From NCBI GenBank assembly GCA_016722025.1, contig JADKGZ010000018.1:1-64000 (forward strand): a DNA stretch of 64,000 nucleotides, given 5' to 3'. A model generated the notes under the pieces. It was not told the DNA's origin and made no database searches. It saw nothing but the letters and a program-made list of their open reading frames with translations. Below, piece by piece: positions 15,849 to 23,537 of this stretch. The DNA comes from Acidimicrobiaceae bacterium (lineage in GTDB: Bacteria; Actinomycetota; Acidimicrobiia; Acidimicrobiales; Ilumatobacteraceae). How positions within the stretch are numbered: position 1 is the stretch's first letter; every line of letters starts with the position of its first letter. The translations under genes and the position numbers were made by a program.

Positions 15849-16580
15849 TCAACCACTCGAGCCGCGCTCCATGTCGCTGGCAATGATCGCGTCGTAGTCG
15901 GCCTGTGAGATGTACGCGGGCGTGTAGTCGGCGCCATTCTTCGCGAGCTGCTTCGTGAACGCACGCAGGTGGTTGCGGGACCCCTTCTCCAGGTTCGCAT
16001 ACACCAGCGCCAGGTCGGGTGTGTCGGTGGCGAGTGACCGCAGGTCGGAGATGTCGAGGTCTTCGATCGTGGCGCCCACCTCGAGTGCATCGACCAGCGA
16101 GCTGCTCCCTCGTTCGACGAGGCTGGTGTAGAGCGACTGCAGGTCGGCGTTGGTGAACTCACCGACCGCGTTCCCCGCAGCAGGGTCGGCGAGGTCGTAG
16201 CGATCCAGCAACGTCAGCACCGCGTCGGTGTGCGTCAGCTCGGAGGACGAGATGTTGTCGAACGCCTGCAGCTGCCACTGGTCGTAGAGCGTCGAGTACA
16301 CGTCATGAGCCAGCTTCTCCTCCTCGCGCATGCGCAGCAGGCCCGCCGTCTCGGCGGTCGTCAGCTCCGCCTTGGGCATGGCCTCGAGCCGGGTGTCCAG
16401 CACCGCAGGATCGAAGTTGCTCTCGCCGTTGGAGCCGACCTGCATCGGGCCCGATCCGCCGCCGTTGCCAGTGCCGTTGCCGTTGCCGTTGCCGCCGGAC
16501 GAGCAGGCGGCGAGCACCACGGCGGCCACCACCATCACTGCCGTGCGGCGCGCGGAAACCTCTTCGACTCTGCATCGCAT
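15849..16580 (-). CDS. DUF2202 lipoprotein, ferritin-like
   Basis: A 243-residue exported lipoprotein. The start is taken at ATG 16580, directly after AAGGAGG, giving a signal peptide with lipobox VLAAC (Cys26). A Gly/Asn-rich linker follows, then the DUF2202 domain: LRMREEEKLAHDVYSTLYDQW, SSSELTHTDAVLTLLDRY and EKGSRNHLRAFTKQL. The EEE...H and E..H pairs on helices suggest a ferritin-like di-metal site. It is probably cell-surface bound. A degenerate CstR-like operator lies 11-26 bases upstream of the start, linking it to the persulfide operon downstream, whose operator lies just beyond its stop. Confidence 0.85.
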   Translation of the reverse strand: MRCRVEEVSARRTAVMVVAAVVLAACSSGGNGNGNGTGNGGGSGPMQVGSNGESNFDPAVLDTRLEAMPKAELTTAETAGLLRMREEEKLAHDVYSTLYDQWQLQAFDNISSSELTHTDAVLTLLDRYDLADPAAGNAVGEFTNADLQSLYTSLVERGSSSLVDALEVGATIEDLDISDLRSLATDTPDLALVYANLEKGSRNHLRAFTKQLAKNGADYTPAYISQADYDAIIASDMERGSSG

Positions 16581-16590
16581 CCTCCTTCGG

Positions 16591-16606
16591 ATACCTCCCA
16601 GGGTAT
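16591..16606. promoter_or_regulatory. CsoR/CstR-like operator, degenerate copy
   Basis: ATACCTCCCAGGGTAT agrees with the perfect operator at 13 of 16 positions and keeps both ATACC and GGGTAT arms. It sits just upstream of the ribosome binding site of the DUF2202 gene, where a bound repressor could block transcription. Confidence is lower than for the two perfect copies. Confidence 0.55.
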
Positions 16607-16692
16607 GACGAGGAGCGTTGCGTGGATACTGCCGAAAGGCCTCTTGGTGGAACGCTGGCGGTGGACGCAACTGCTGAGCTCGCAGGCTGGGC

Positions 16693-18081
16693 TCAGCAGT
16701 CGATCTCGTAGAACTGCACGGGGGCACCTGGCAGCGGGCTCAGCTCGAGACCGATGGTGAACGTGGCGCCGGTGCCCTGCACCACGATGTCGCCGCGGGT
16801 GGCTGCCGCGGGGCGCAACTCGACGATGTGCAGTGGCCCGTGTGCTGCGATCAACCGGCCAGCTTCCGCACGTCGCCTGACCAGCGCGTCGTCGAGATCG
16901 ACGTTGTCGTCGAACAGCGCTGCGGCATCGCCGTCGCTCCACTCGTTGAGCAGGGCCACCAGTCGGTGGGCGGCAGCCGCCCAGTGCGGCCCCGCCGGCA
17001 CCGGAGTGGCCGGCGCGTGGCCATGAGCGAGCAGCACATCGAGCATGCGCATGGTGAGCACGCCCATCGGCGCGTAGGTGGTGTTGCCCAGCGCGATCGC
17101 ACCAACGCCGCGACCCGCCAGCCAGCGCATGTTGCTGCCGTAGCCCGGGAGGCCTCCGGCGTGTGCAACCACCTTGCCCAGGCTGGGTTCGTCGCGCACG
17201 TTGAGCCCGAATCCGTAGCCCGCGGGGCACGAGCGCCCGGCCACCGTCGTGACGCCGATGTAGGTGTGCGCACGCTGCATCTCGCGCCGGCTGGCCGCCG
17301 AGAGGCCGTCGCTCGCGGGCTGATGCGGCAGCGAGTTGGCCGAGTCCAGCCAGGCGATCCACTTGGCGAGGTCGGCGACGGTGCTCCACAACCCACCCAT
17401 CGGGGCGATCTCGCCGTCGCCGATGGGTGTCGGCCAGTCGCGGACCAGTTCCCCGTCGCGCCAACGGTGTGGTCGAGCCCAGTGTTCGTGCTCGGGTCGC
17501 ACCCACGTGGTGTCGACCATGCCCAAGGGCTGCAGCAGTCGACTCGTGATGTGCTGCTGCACGCGGCTGCCGGTGGCGCGCAGCACAGCCCGGCCGATCA
17601 TGCCGAAGCCGAGGTTGCTGTACTCGTAGGCGGTGTCGGGCAGGTGAGCAAAGGTTGGCCCTGCGGCGTAGATGCCGTCGATCTCCTCGGCCGTGATGTC
17701 GAGGTGACGGTCGGCCCACGCATCGTCGGTGGCCAAACCCGAGGTCATCGAGAGCAGGTGGCGCAGCGTGATGGGCGGCGAACCGGCGGGGCCGGACACC
17801 GAGCCCAACTCGGGCGCGTGACGCGCGACCGGGTCGTCGAGCTGCCAGACACCTTCGTCGCGCAGCGCGAGCACCACTGCCGCGGTGAAGCTCTTCGTCA
17901 TCGATGCGATGCGGTAGACCGCTCGCTCGTCGGCCGGTAGGTGGTCGTGGAGGGTGCCGGTGCATCCGTGCTCGACGAGCTGGCCGCCGGCGACGACGCC
18001 CCACGAGATGGAGGCGACGTGCTCGTCGAGCGCAGTCGTGTCGGAGAGTTCTTGCAGCTCGGCACGGCACTCAGGAGTCAC
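16693..18081 (-). CDS. Serine hydrolase, class C beta-lactamase/penicillin-binding family
   Basis: A beta-lactamase-fold (Pfam Beta-lactamase) hydrolase of about 462 residues. SMTK provides the SxxK motif with the nucleophilic Ser and Lys, and YEYSNLGFGM provides YxN (Tyr-Ser-Asn). HAGGLPGYGSN near the middle fits the HxG motif. No signal peptide is seen, so it is probably a cytoplasmic esterase/peptidase rather than a resistance enzyme. The start is taken at GTG 18081; the frame is open 78 bases further upstream. The C-terminal 90 residues are an extra domain common to this subfamily. Substrate unknown. Confidence 0.85.
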   Translation of the reverse strand: MTPECRAELQELSDTTALDEHVASISWGVVAGGQLVEHGCTGTLHDHLPADERAVYRIASMTKSFTAAVVLALRDEGVWQLDDPVARHAPELGSVSGPAGSPPITLRHLLSMTSGLATDDAWADRHLDITAEEIDGIYAAGPTFAHLPDTAYEYSNLGFGMIGRAVLRATGSRVQQHITSRLLQPLGMVDTTWVRPEHEHWARPHRWRDGELVRDWPTPIGDGEIAPMGGLWSTVADLAKWIAWLDSANSLPHQPASDGLSAASRREMQRAHTYIGVTTVAGRSCPAGYGFGLNVRDEPSLGKVVAHAGGLPGYGSNMRWLAGRGVGAIALGNTTYAPMGVLTMRMLDVLLAHGHAPATPVPAGPHWAAAAHRLVALLNEWSDGDAAALFDDNVDLDDALVRRRAEAGRLIAAHGPLHIVELRPAAATRGDIVVQGTGATFTIGLELSPLPGAPVQFYEIDC

Positions 18082-18092
18082 GGAGAGCGACG

Positions 18093-18827
18093 CTACCCGC
18101 CCAGCCCGCCGAGGCTCCAGCACCGCCACCCATCCCATCGCCCGACCGCAGCCGGGCACGCCCCGACAGCGCTACGAAGGTGGCTGGCCTGGGAGAGGGA
18201 GGCGGTGATGGCGGTGAGGAGCTGGTCGTAGGTGTGGTTCGCGGGGAACTGCGGGAACTGGGCCGTGATGGCGTCGGGGGCGTGGAACCAGAAGCCGGCG
18301 TCGGCCGCGCCCAGCATGGCAGCGTCGTTGTACGAGTCGCCGGCGGCCACGACCCGGTAGTTCAACCCGCGCAACGCATTGACCGCGTGGCGCTTCTGAT
18401 CGGGCATGCGCAGCGCGTAGTCGATGACGCGGTCGTCGTGCACGATCAACTGGTGGCAGAAGATGGCGGGCATGCCCAGCTGCCGCATCAGCGGCGCCGC
18501 GAACTGCTCGAACGTGTCACTGAGGATGATCACCTGCGTGCGGGCGCGCAGGGCATCGAGGAAGTCGCGTGCGCCATCCATCGGCTCGAGCCCGGCGATC
18601 ACATCGGTGATCGTGCTCATCCGCAGCCCGTGTTGGGCCAGCAACGCCAGGCGCCCCTTCATCAGCACGTCGTAGTCGGGTTCGTCGCGGGTGGTGCGCC
18701 GCAACGCCTCGATGCCGGTGCGCTCGGCAACAGCGATCCAGATCTCCGGCACCAGCACCCCCTCCAGGTCGAGGGTGACGATGGTCTGCTGCGGCACGGT
18801 CTGTTGCGGGGCTGCTGTCGCGTTCAC
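18093..18827 (-). CDS. thrH: ThrH: phosphoserine phosphatase/homoserine phosphotransferase
   Basis: A HAD-superfamily phosphatase closely resembling ThrH. It has DLEGVLVPEIWIAVAE (motif I, nucleophilic Asp), TTRDEPDYDVLMKGRL, ILSDTFEQFAAPLMRQLG (motif II, Ser) and VAAGDSYNDAAML (motif IV). ThrH transfers phosphate from phosphoserine to homoserine or hydrolyses phosphoserine, linking serine and threonine synthesis. It starts at GTG 18827. The core ends near residue 212; a tail of about 30 residues rich in Trp, Gly and Ala has no counterpart in ThrH and may be chance read-through. It is divergent from the acyl-CoA ligase gene. Confidence 0.9.
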   Translation of the reverse strand: MNATAAPQQTVPQQTIVTLDLEGVLVPEIWIAVAERTGIEALRRTTRDEPDYDVLMKGRLALLAQHGLRMSTITDVIAGLEPMDGARDFLDALRARTQVIILSDTFEQFAAPLMRQLGMPAIFCHQLIVHDDRVIDYALRMPDQKRHAVNALRGLNYRVVAAGDSYNDAAMLGAADAGFWFHAPDAITAQFPQFPANHTYDQLLTAITASLSQASHLRSAVGACPAAVGRWDGWRCWSLGGLGG

Positions 18828-18881
18828 GGTGGCCTATTCTTCACGACGGCCGGGCTCCGGCGCGAACGAGGGGAACATCTC

Positions 18882-20538
18882 ATGCCGATCAGCACCATGT
18901 CCAGCACGATGATGGACGACTACCAGCTCACGTTGCTGCCCGTCTTCCGGTACGGCCGGCAGGTGCACGCCAACAGCAAGATCATCACGTTCACCGGCGC
19001 CTCCGACGATGCCGGTGGCGTACGTGGAGAGCACGTTCGAGCAGGTTGCCGACCGGGCCGATCGGCTGGCCTCGGCCCTGGCCCGCCTGGGTGTGCAGCC
19101 CGGCGACCGGGTGGGCACGTTCATGTGGAACAACCAGACCCACATGGAGGCGTACCTGGCCATTCCGTGCATGGGCGCGGTGTTGCACACGCTCAACATC
19201 CGCCTGTTCCCCGAGCAGCTCGCGTACGTCATCAACCACGCCGAGGACCGGGTCATCATCATCGACGCGTCCATCGCCCCGTTGCTGGCCCGCGTGCGCG
19301 ACCAGCTCACCACCGTGCAGCACATCATCGTCAAAGGTCCTGGCGACGCAAGCAGCCTGATGGTTGCAGGCCACGGCGATCTGCTGGACTACGACGAGCT
19401 GCTGGCGGCTGAGCCGGGCGGCTACAACTACCCCGAAGTCACCGAGAACACCGGCGCGGCGATGTGCTACACCAGCGGCACCACGGGCAACCCCAAGGGT
19501 GTGATGTACAGCCACCGCAGCACGTACATGCACTCGCTGATGGTCACGTCCACCTCCAACATCGCGCTCAGCGAACGCGATCGCATGCTGGTGATCGTGC
19601 CGATGTTCCACGCCAACGCATGGGGCACGCCATACGCGGCATGGATGATCGGCGCCGATCTGGTGTTCCCGCAGCAGTTCCTGCAGGCCGCGCCCATCGC
19701 TCGCATCATCGCCGAGACGAAGCCGACGCTCACCGGTGCCGTGCCCACCGTGTTGAACGATCTCCTGCACAACGCACCCGACACCGACATGAGCAGCTTC
19801 CGGCTGGTGATGTGCGGCGGCTCGGCGGTGCCGCGCGGTCTCATCGACGGCTACCGCGACACCTTTCACGTGCCCATCGTGCAGGGCTGGGGCATGACCG
19901 AGACCAGCCCCGTGTGCGCCATCGGCCATCCGCCCAAGGACATGGGCAGTGGCTCCGAGACCGACTGGCGGGTGAAGACCGGCCGCGTGATGCCGGGGGT
20001 CGAGCTGCGCATCACCGACGACAACGGCGATGTGCAGCCCTGGGACGGCGAAGCACTGGGTGAGATCGAGGTGCGCGGCTCGTGGATCACCGGCAGCTAC
20101 TACCACGTGGATGATCCGGAGAAGTTCCACGACGGGTGGCTGCGCACCGGCGATGTCGCCAGCGTGTTGCCCAACGGCTACGTGATGATCAGCGACCGGG
20201 CCAAGGACGTCATCAAGAGTGGTGGCGAGTGGGTGTCGTCGGTCGATCTGGAGAACACGCTGATGGGTCACCCGGCAGTGCTGGAGGCGGCGGTCATCGG
20301 CGTGCCCGACGATCGCTGGGACGAGCGGCCGTTGGCCTGCATCGTGCTCAAGCCCGGCGAGTCGCTGACAGCGGACGAGCTGCGCGCCTGGCTGGGCGAA
20401 CGTACCGCCAAGTTCTGGCTGCCCGAACGATGGAGCTTCATCACCGAGGTGCCCAAGACCAGTGTCGGCAAGTTCGACAAGAAGGTGCTGCGCGCTCGCA
20501 ACCAGGCCGGCGAGCTCGATGTGGAGAAGATCGCCTGA
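18882..20538 (+). CDS. Long-chain acyl-CoA ligase (AMP-forming), frameshifted
   Basis: An ANL-superfamily acyl-CoA synthetase. The N-terminus starts at ATG 18882 (GAGGGGAAC upstream) and reads MPISTMSSTMMDDYQLTLLP; a one-base shift near 19003-19015 moves the rest into another frame, which runs from VAYVESTFEQVADRADRL to the stop. Removing one base gives 551 residues, the usual size. Motifs include the AMP-binding P-loop YTSGTTGNPKGVMYSHR, GWGMTETSP, GWLRTGDVA, SDRAKDVIKSGGEWVSS and the C-terminal Lys in PKTSVGKFDKKVLR. It activates fatty acids for degradation or lipid synthesis; exact chain length is unknown. Confidence 0.88.
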
Positions 20539-20564
20539 CCGATCTCCCTCGGCGACGGGGCGCC

Positions 20565-20581
20565 GGCCACGGCGGGTGGCC
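20565..20581 (+). terminator. Weak hairpin after the acyl-CoA ligase gene
   Basis: GGCCAC and GTGGCC pair around a five-base loop, followed by TTT. It lies 27 bases after the ligase stop and could serve as a weak intrinsic terminator. The short stem and lack of a real T-run keep confidence low. Confidence 0.35.
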
Positions 20582-20625
20582 TTTGGCTCTGTCGTGCACA
20601 CCGGCAGTGCGCGTCCACTGCAGGT

Positions 20626-22035
20626 ATGGCACCGGCACAGTCGACTGCGGCAACCCTCACCTCCTACGGCGGCGTCGACACCGTCACCGGGAGTCGTCAC
20701 CTCATCCAGGTCGGAAGCTCTGCGATCCTGCTCGATTGCGGGCTGTTCCAGGGGCTGAAGGAGCTGCGCGAGCGGAACTGGGCACCGTTCCCCTTCGATG
20801 CGGCCTCGCTCGACGCGGTCGTCATCACGCATGCGCACCTCGACCACTGCGGCTACCTGCCGCGGCTGATGCGGCAAGGCTTCAATGGCCCGGTCTACGT
20901 CAGCTACGACACCGGCAAGCTGATGTCGGTGGTGCTTCCCGACAGCGGTCGCCTGCTGGAGGAGGAAGCCGGCTACGCCAACAAGCGGGGCTACTCGCGG
21001 CACAGCCCCGCGCTGGCGCTGTACACCGAGGACGACGCCTGGGCGGCGATCGAACTGCTGCACGCGCAACCGTTCGATCAGCGGTTCAGTGTGGCGCCCG
21101 ACATCGAGGCGGCGTTCCAGCCCGCTGGGCACATCCTCGGCTCGGCCGTCATGCGCCTGCGGTTGGGCGATGCAACGATGGTGAGCAGCGGCGATCTCGG
21201 CCGCAACCACCACCCGTTCCTGCGGGCGCCGGCGCGCATCGGTGACGCCGATTGGGTGATGATCGAGTCGACGTACGGAGATCGCAAGCACGACAGCGAA
21301 GAGGCCGTCACCGAGCTCGCCGACGTGATCACCCGCACCGCTGATCGCGGGGGTGTCGTCGTCATTCCGGCCTTTGCGGTCGACCGCACCGAGGTGCTGC
21401 TGTTCCACCTCCACCAGCTCGCGAAAGCGGGTCGGCTGCCGAACATCCCCATCTTCGTCGACAGCCCGATGGCGCTCGCCGGCCTCACCATCTACCGGGC
21501 TGCCCTGGCCGAAGCGGCGATCGACGTGAGCAGCGACTTCCGCGGCCATCCCGACATCCTCGATCTCCCCAACCTGGAGGAGGTGCGCGACACGGAGGGT
21601 TCGAAGGCACTCGCTCACCGCAAGGGTGCGGCGGTCATCATCGCCGGCGCCGGCATGGCCAGCGGCGGCCGTGTGGTGCATCACCTCGCCCGTCTGTTGC
21701 CCGACCCGCGCAACTCGGTCGTGCTCGTGGGCTTCCAGGCCGCGGGCACGCGTGGCCGGCAACTGCTGGAGGGTGCCCCGAGCGTGAAGATCCACGGGCA
21801 GTACGTGCGAGTGCGCGCCGAGGTGTGCGACCTCACCGGCTTCTCCGTACACGCCGATGCCGACGAGCTGATCGGGTGGCTCGGCACGGCGACGCGAGAG
21901 CCGCAGGGCGTCTTCGTGGTGCACGGCGAGCGCGATGCCTCTGCGGCACTGGCCGGCCGCATCGAGCGCGAGCTCGACTGGACGGCCGTCGAGCCTCGCC
22001 TGGGCGAGCGGCTGAGCCTGTCCGTGAGACGATGA
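20626..22035 (+). CDS. Metallo-beta-lactamase/beta-CASP nuclease
   Basis: A 469-residue member of the MBL/beta-CASP RNA-processing family. The zinc motif HAHLDHCGYLP is followed by AGHILGSA, the beta-CASP insert with ESTYGDRKH and VVVIPAFAVDRTEVLL, then GMASGGRVVHHL and the RMMBL tail SVHADADELIGWL. These proteins (related to CPSF73-like and YhfI/RNase J-like enzymes) cleave RNA or DNA 5' ends in the cytoplasm. The start is ATG 20626. It is alone on the plus strand, between the ligase and a convergent dioxygenase. The physiological substrate is unknown. Confidence 0.88.
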   Translation: MAPAQSTAATLTSYGGVDTVTGSRHLIQVGSSAILLDCGLFQGLKELRERNWAPFPFDAASLDAVVITHAHLDHCGYLPRLMRQGFNGPVYVSYDTGKLMSVVLPDSGRLLEEEAGYANKRGYSRHSPALALYTEDDAWAAIELLHAQPFDQRFSVAPDIEAAFQPAGHILGSAVMRLRLGDATMVSSGDLGRNHHPFLRAPARIGDADWVMIESTYGDRKHDSEEAVTELADVITRTADRGGVVVIPAFAVDRTEVLLFHLHQLAKAGRLPNIPIFVDSPMALAGLTIYRAALAEAAIDVSSDFRGHPDILDLPNLEEVRDTEGSKALAHRKGAAVIIAGAGMASGGRVVHHLARLLPDPRNSVVLVGFQAAGTRGRQLLEGAPSVKIHGQYVRVRAEVCDLTGFSVHADADELIGWLGTATREPQGVFVVHGERDASAALAGRIERELDWTAVEPRLGERLSLSVRR

Positions 22036-22059
22036 GCCCGGCGGTGCGGAGGTGACGCC

Positions 22060-22911
22060 TCAGCGAGTGGGTGCGGTGCCGGCCACCGTGGTGCGGTGCA
22101 GCTCGCGACGAACGCCGCGATAGTCGTTGAGCGCGTTGTGCTGCGTGCTGCGGTTGTCCCAGATGGCAAGAGTGTCGGGCGTCCAGCGGAAGCGGCAGGT
22201 GAACGCGTCGCGAGTGCTGTGCGCGTACAGGTGCTGCAGCAGCGGAGCGCTGTCGGCGGCCGACCAGCCATCGAAGCGCACGCTGTACGTCGGGTTGACG
22301 AAGAGCACCTTGGCTCCGCTCTCGGGGTGAGTGGGCACGGCCGGGTGCGCATGCTCGCTGAGCGCATCGTCGGTGGTGTTGATCTGCATCGAACGCCCCT
22401 TGGCGCTACGCGCGAGCACACCGTCGGCGCTGTATGCCCAGCCGGCGCTGTGCACCACATCGAGCCCGTCGAGGGTGGCGCGCAAGCCGTCGCTCAGGGT
22501 CTCGTAGGCGAGCTGCTGGTTGCTCCACATCGTGTCGCCACCGAACGTGGGCACATCGACCGACCAGAGCAGCGTGAAGGCGGGTGGTGCGGGTTGGAAG
22601 CTCCAGTCGCTGTGCCACGCGCCCCCGAAGTTGAAGCCGCCCTCGTGTGCCTCGCGCACCACCTTCACCACGCCCGGATGATCGGGCATGGCCTCGAGGA
22701 ACGGTGTGTGACCGTGGCCGCCGAGCTGTTCGGTGAGGCGTTCGAGGTGCTGGGTGGCGTAGTGCTGATCGCGGAGGAACACGACCTTGTGCTCGACGAC
22801 AGCGGCTCGCAACGCATCCAGCTCGCCGTCGCCGAGGCGCCGAGTGAGGTCGAGACCGGTGAGCTCGGCGCCGAGGGCCCCGGCAATGCGATCGATGGTG
22901 AGTGCGCTCAT
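22060..22911 (-). CDS. TauD/TfdA-family Fe(II)/2-oxoglutarate dioxygenase
   Basis: A 283-residue TauD-type dioxygenase. The start is set at ATG 22911 (MSALTIDRIAG), where the family begins. The iron ligands are visible as HSD in GGAWHSDWSF and a later His in STQHNALNDYRG, with the 2-oxoglutarate Arg in RRELHRTT. It hydroxylates sulfonates, sulfates, phenoxyacids or related substrates; the exact one cannot be told, although TauE and sulfur genes lie elsewhere in the window. The upstream PaiB-like gene would end in an ATGA overlap with this start if its frame were intact. Confidence 0.9.
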   Translation of the reverse strand: MSALTIDRIAGALGAELTGLDLTRRLGDGELDALRAAVVEHKVVFLRDQHYATQHLERLTEQLGGHGHTPFLEAMPDHPGVVKVVREAHEGGFNFGGAWHSDWSFQPAPPAFTLLWSVDVPTFGGDTMWSNQQLAYETLSDGLRATLDGLDVVHSAGWAYSADGVLARSAKGRSMQINTTDDALSEHAHPAVPTHPESGAKVLFVNPTYSVRFDGWSAADSAPLLQHLYAHSTRDAFTCRFRWTPDTLAIWDNRSTQHNALNDYRGVRRELHRTTVAGTAPTR

Positions 22912-23530
22912 GAGGGCGAGTCTGGCATGCCGCGCGGTGGCGCATTGCATCGGCGACATCCTGTTGGGCCGCCGTGCCACCGGTGAGAGCGTCGATCACG
23001 CCCTGCCGATCCGGTTCATTCCGGTTTTGGCTGAGTTTGGCCTTGCCCTCGATGCGGAGATCGGTGAGCTCGATGCCGACCACGCCGCGGATCATCGCCG
23101 AGATGTACTCGCTCGGTGCGTCTGCGATCCGCCATGGAACTGCGCTGGGGCGTTCGAACCACTCGGTCTGCAGTTCGAGCACGGCGCGCTTCCACTCCGG
23201 GTCGTCGTGTCCGACGAGCGTGCCGTGCACGTGCACCGTCTCGTAGTTCCACGTCGGCACCGCCTTGCCGTGCTCGCGCTTGCTCGGGTACCAGTTGGGG
23301 CTGACGTAGGCCTGCGCCCCGGTGAAGATCGCCAACGCGGCACCTTCGTGTCGCCACAACGAGTTGGGGCGTGCAAGATGGCCGACGAGCGAGTCGCCGC
23401 GCCACAGCAGTGGCACTGGTGTGGCCAGCAGACCATCGGCGCACGAAACCACCAACTGGGCGAGCGGATGGTCGGCGATGAGCCCGGTGGCCGCCTGGGC
23501 ATCGGCAAGAAACGCAGGCGGTTGGTACAC
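22908..23530 (-). CDS. PaiB-like FMN-binding protein, probable 3' frameshift
   Basis: The first about 195 residues match the PaiB (FMN-binding negative transcriptional regulator/pyridoxamine-oxidase-like) family: MYQPPAFLADAQAATGLI, VSPNWYPSK, VPTWNYETVHVHG and the C-terminal block GVVGIELTDLRIEGKAKLSQ. In the read frame there is no stop until 22406, inside the TauD gene. A single-base correction near 22930-22960 would end the protein at the TGA overlapping the TauD ATG (22908-22910), giving 207 residues, normal for PaiB. I give that inferred end. It probably binds flavin; a regulatory role is only by family name. Confidence 0.75.
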
Positions 23531-23537
23531 AGAAGGC

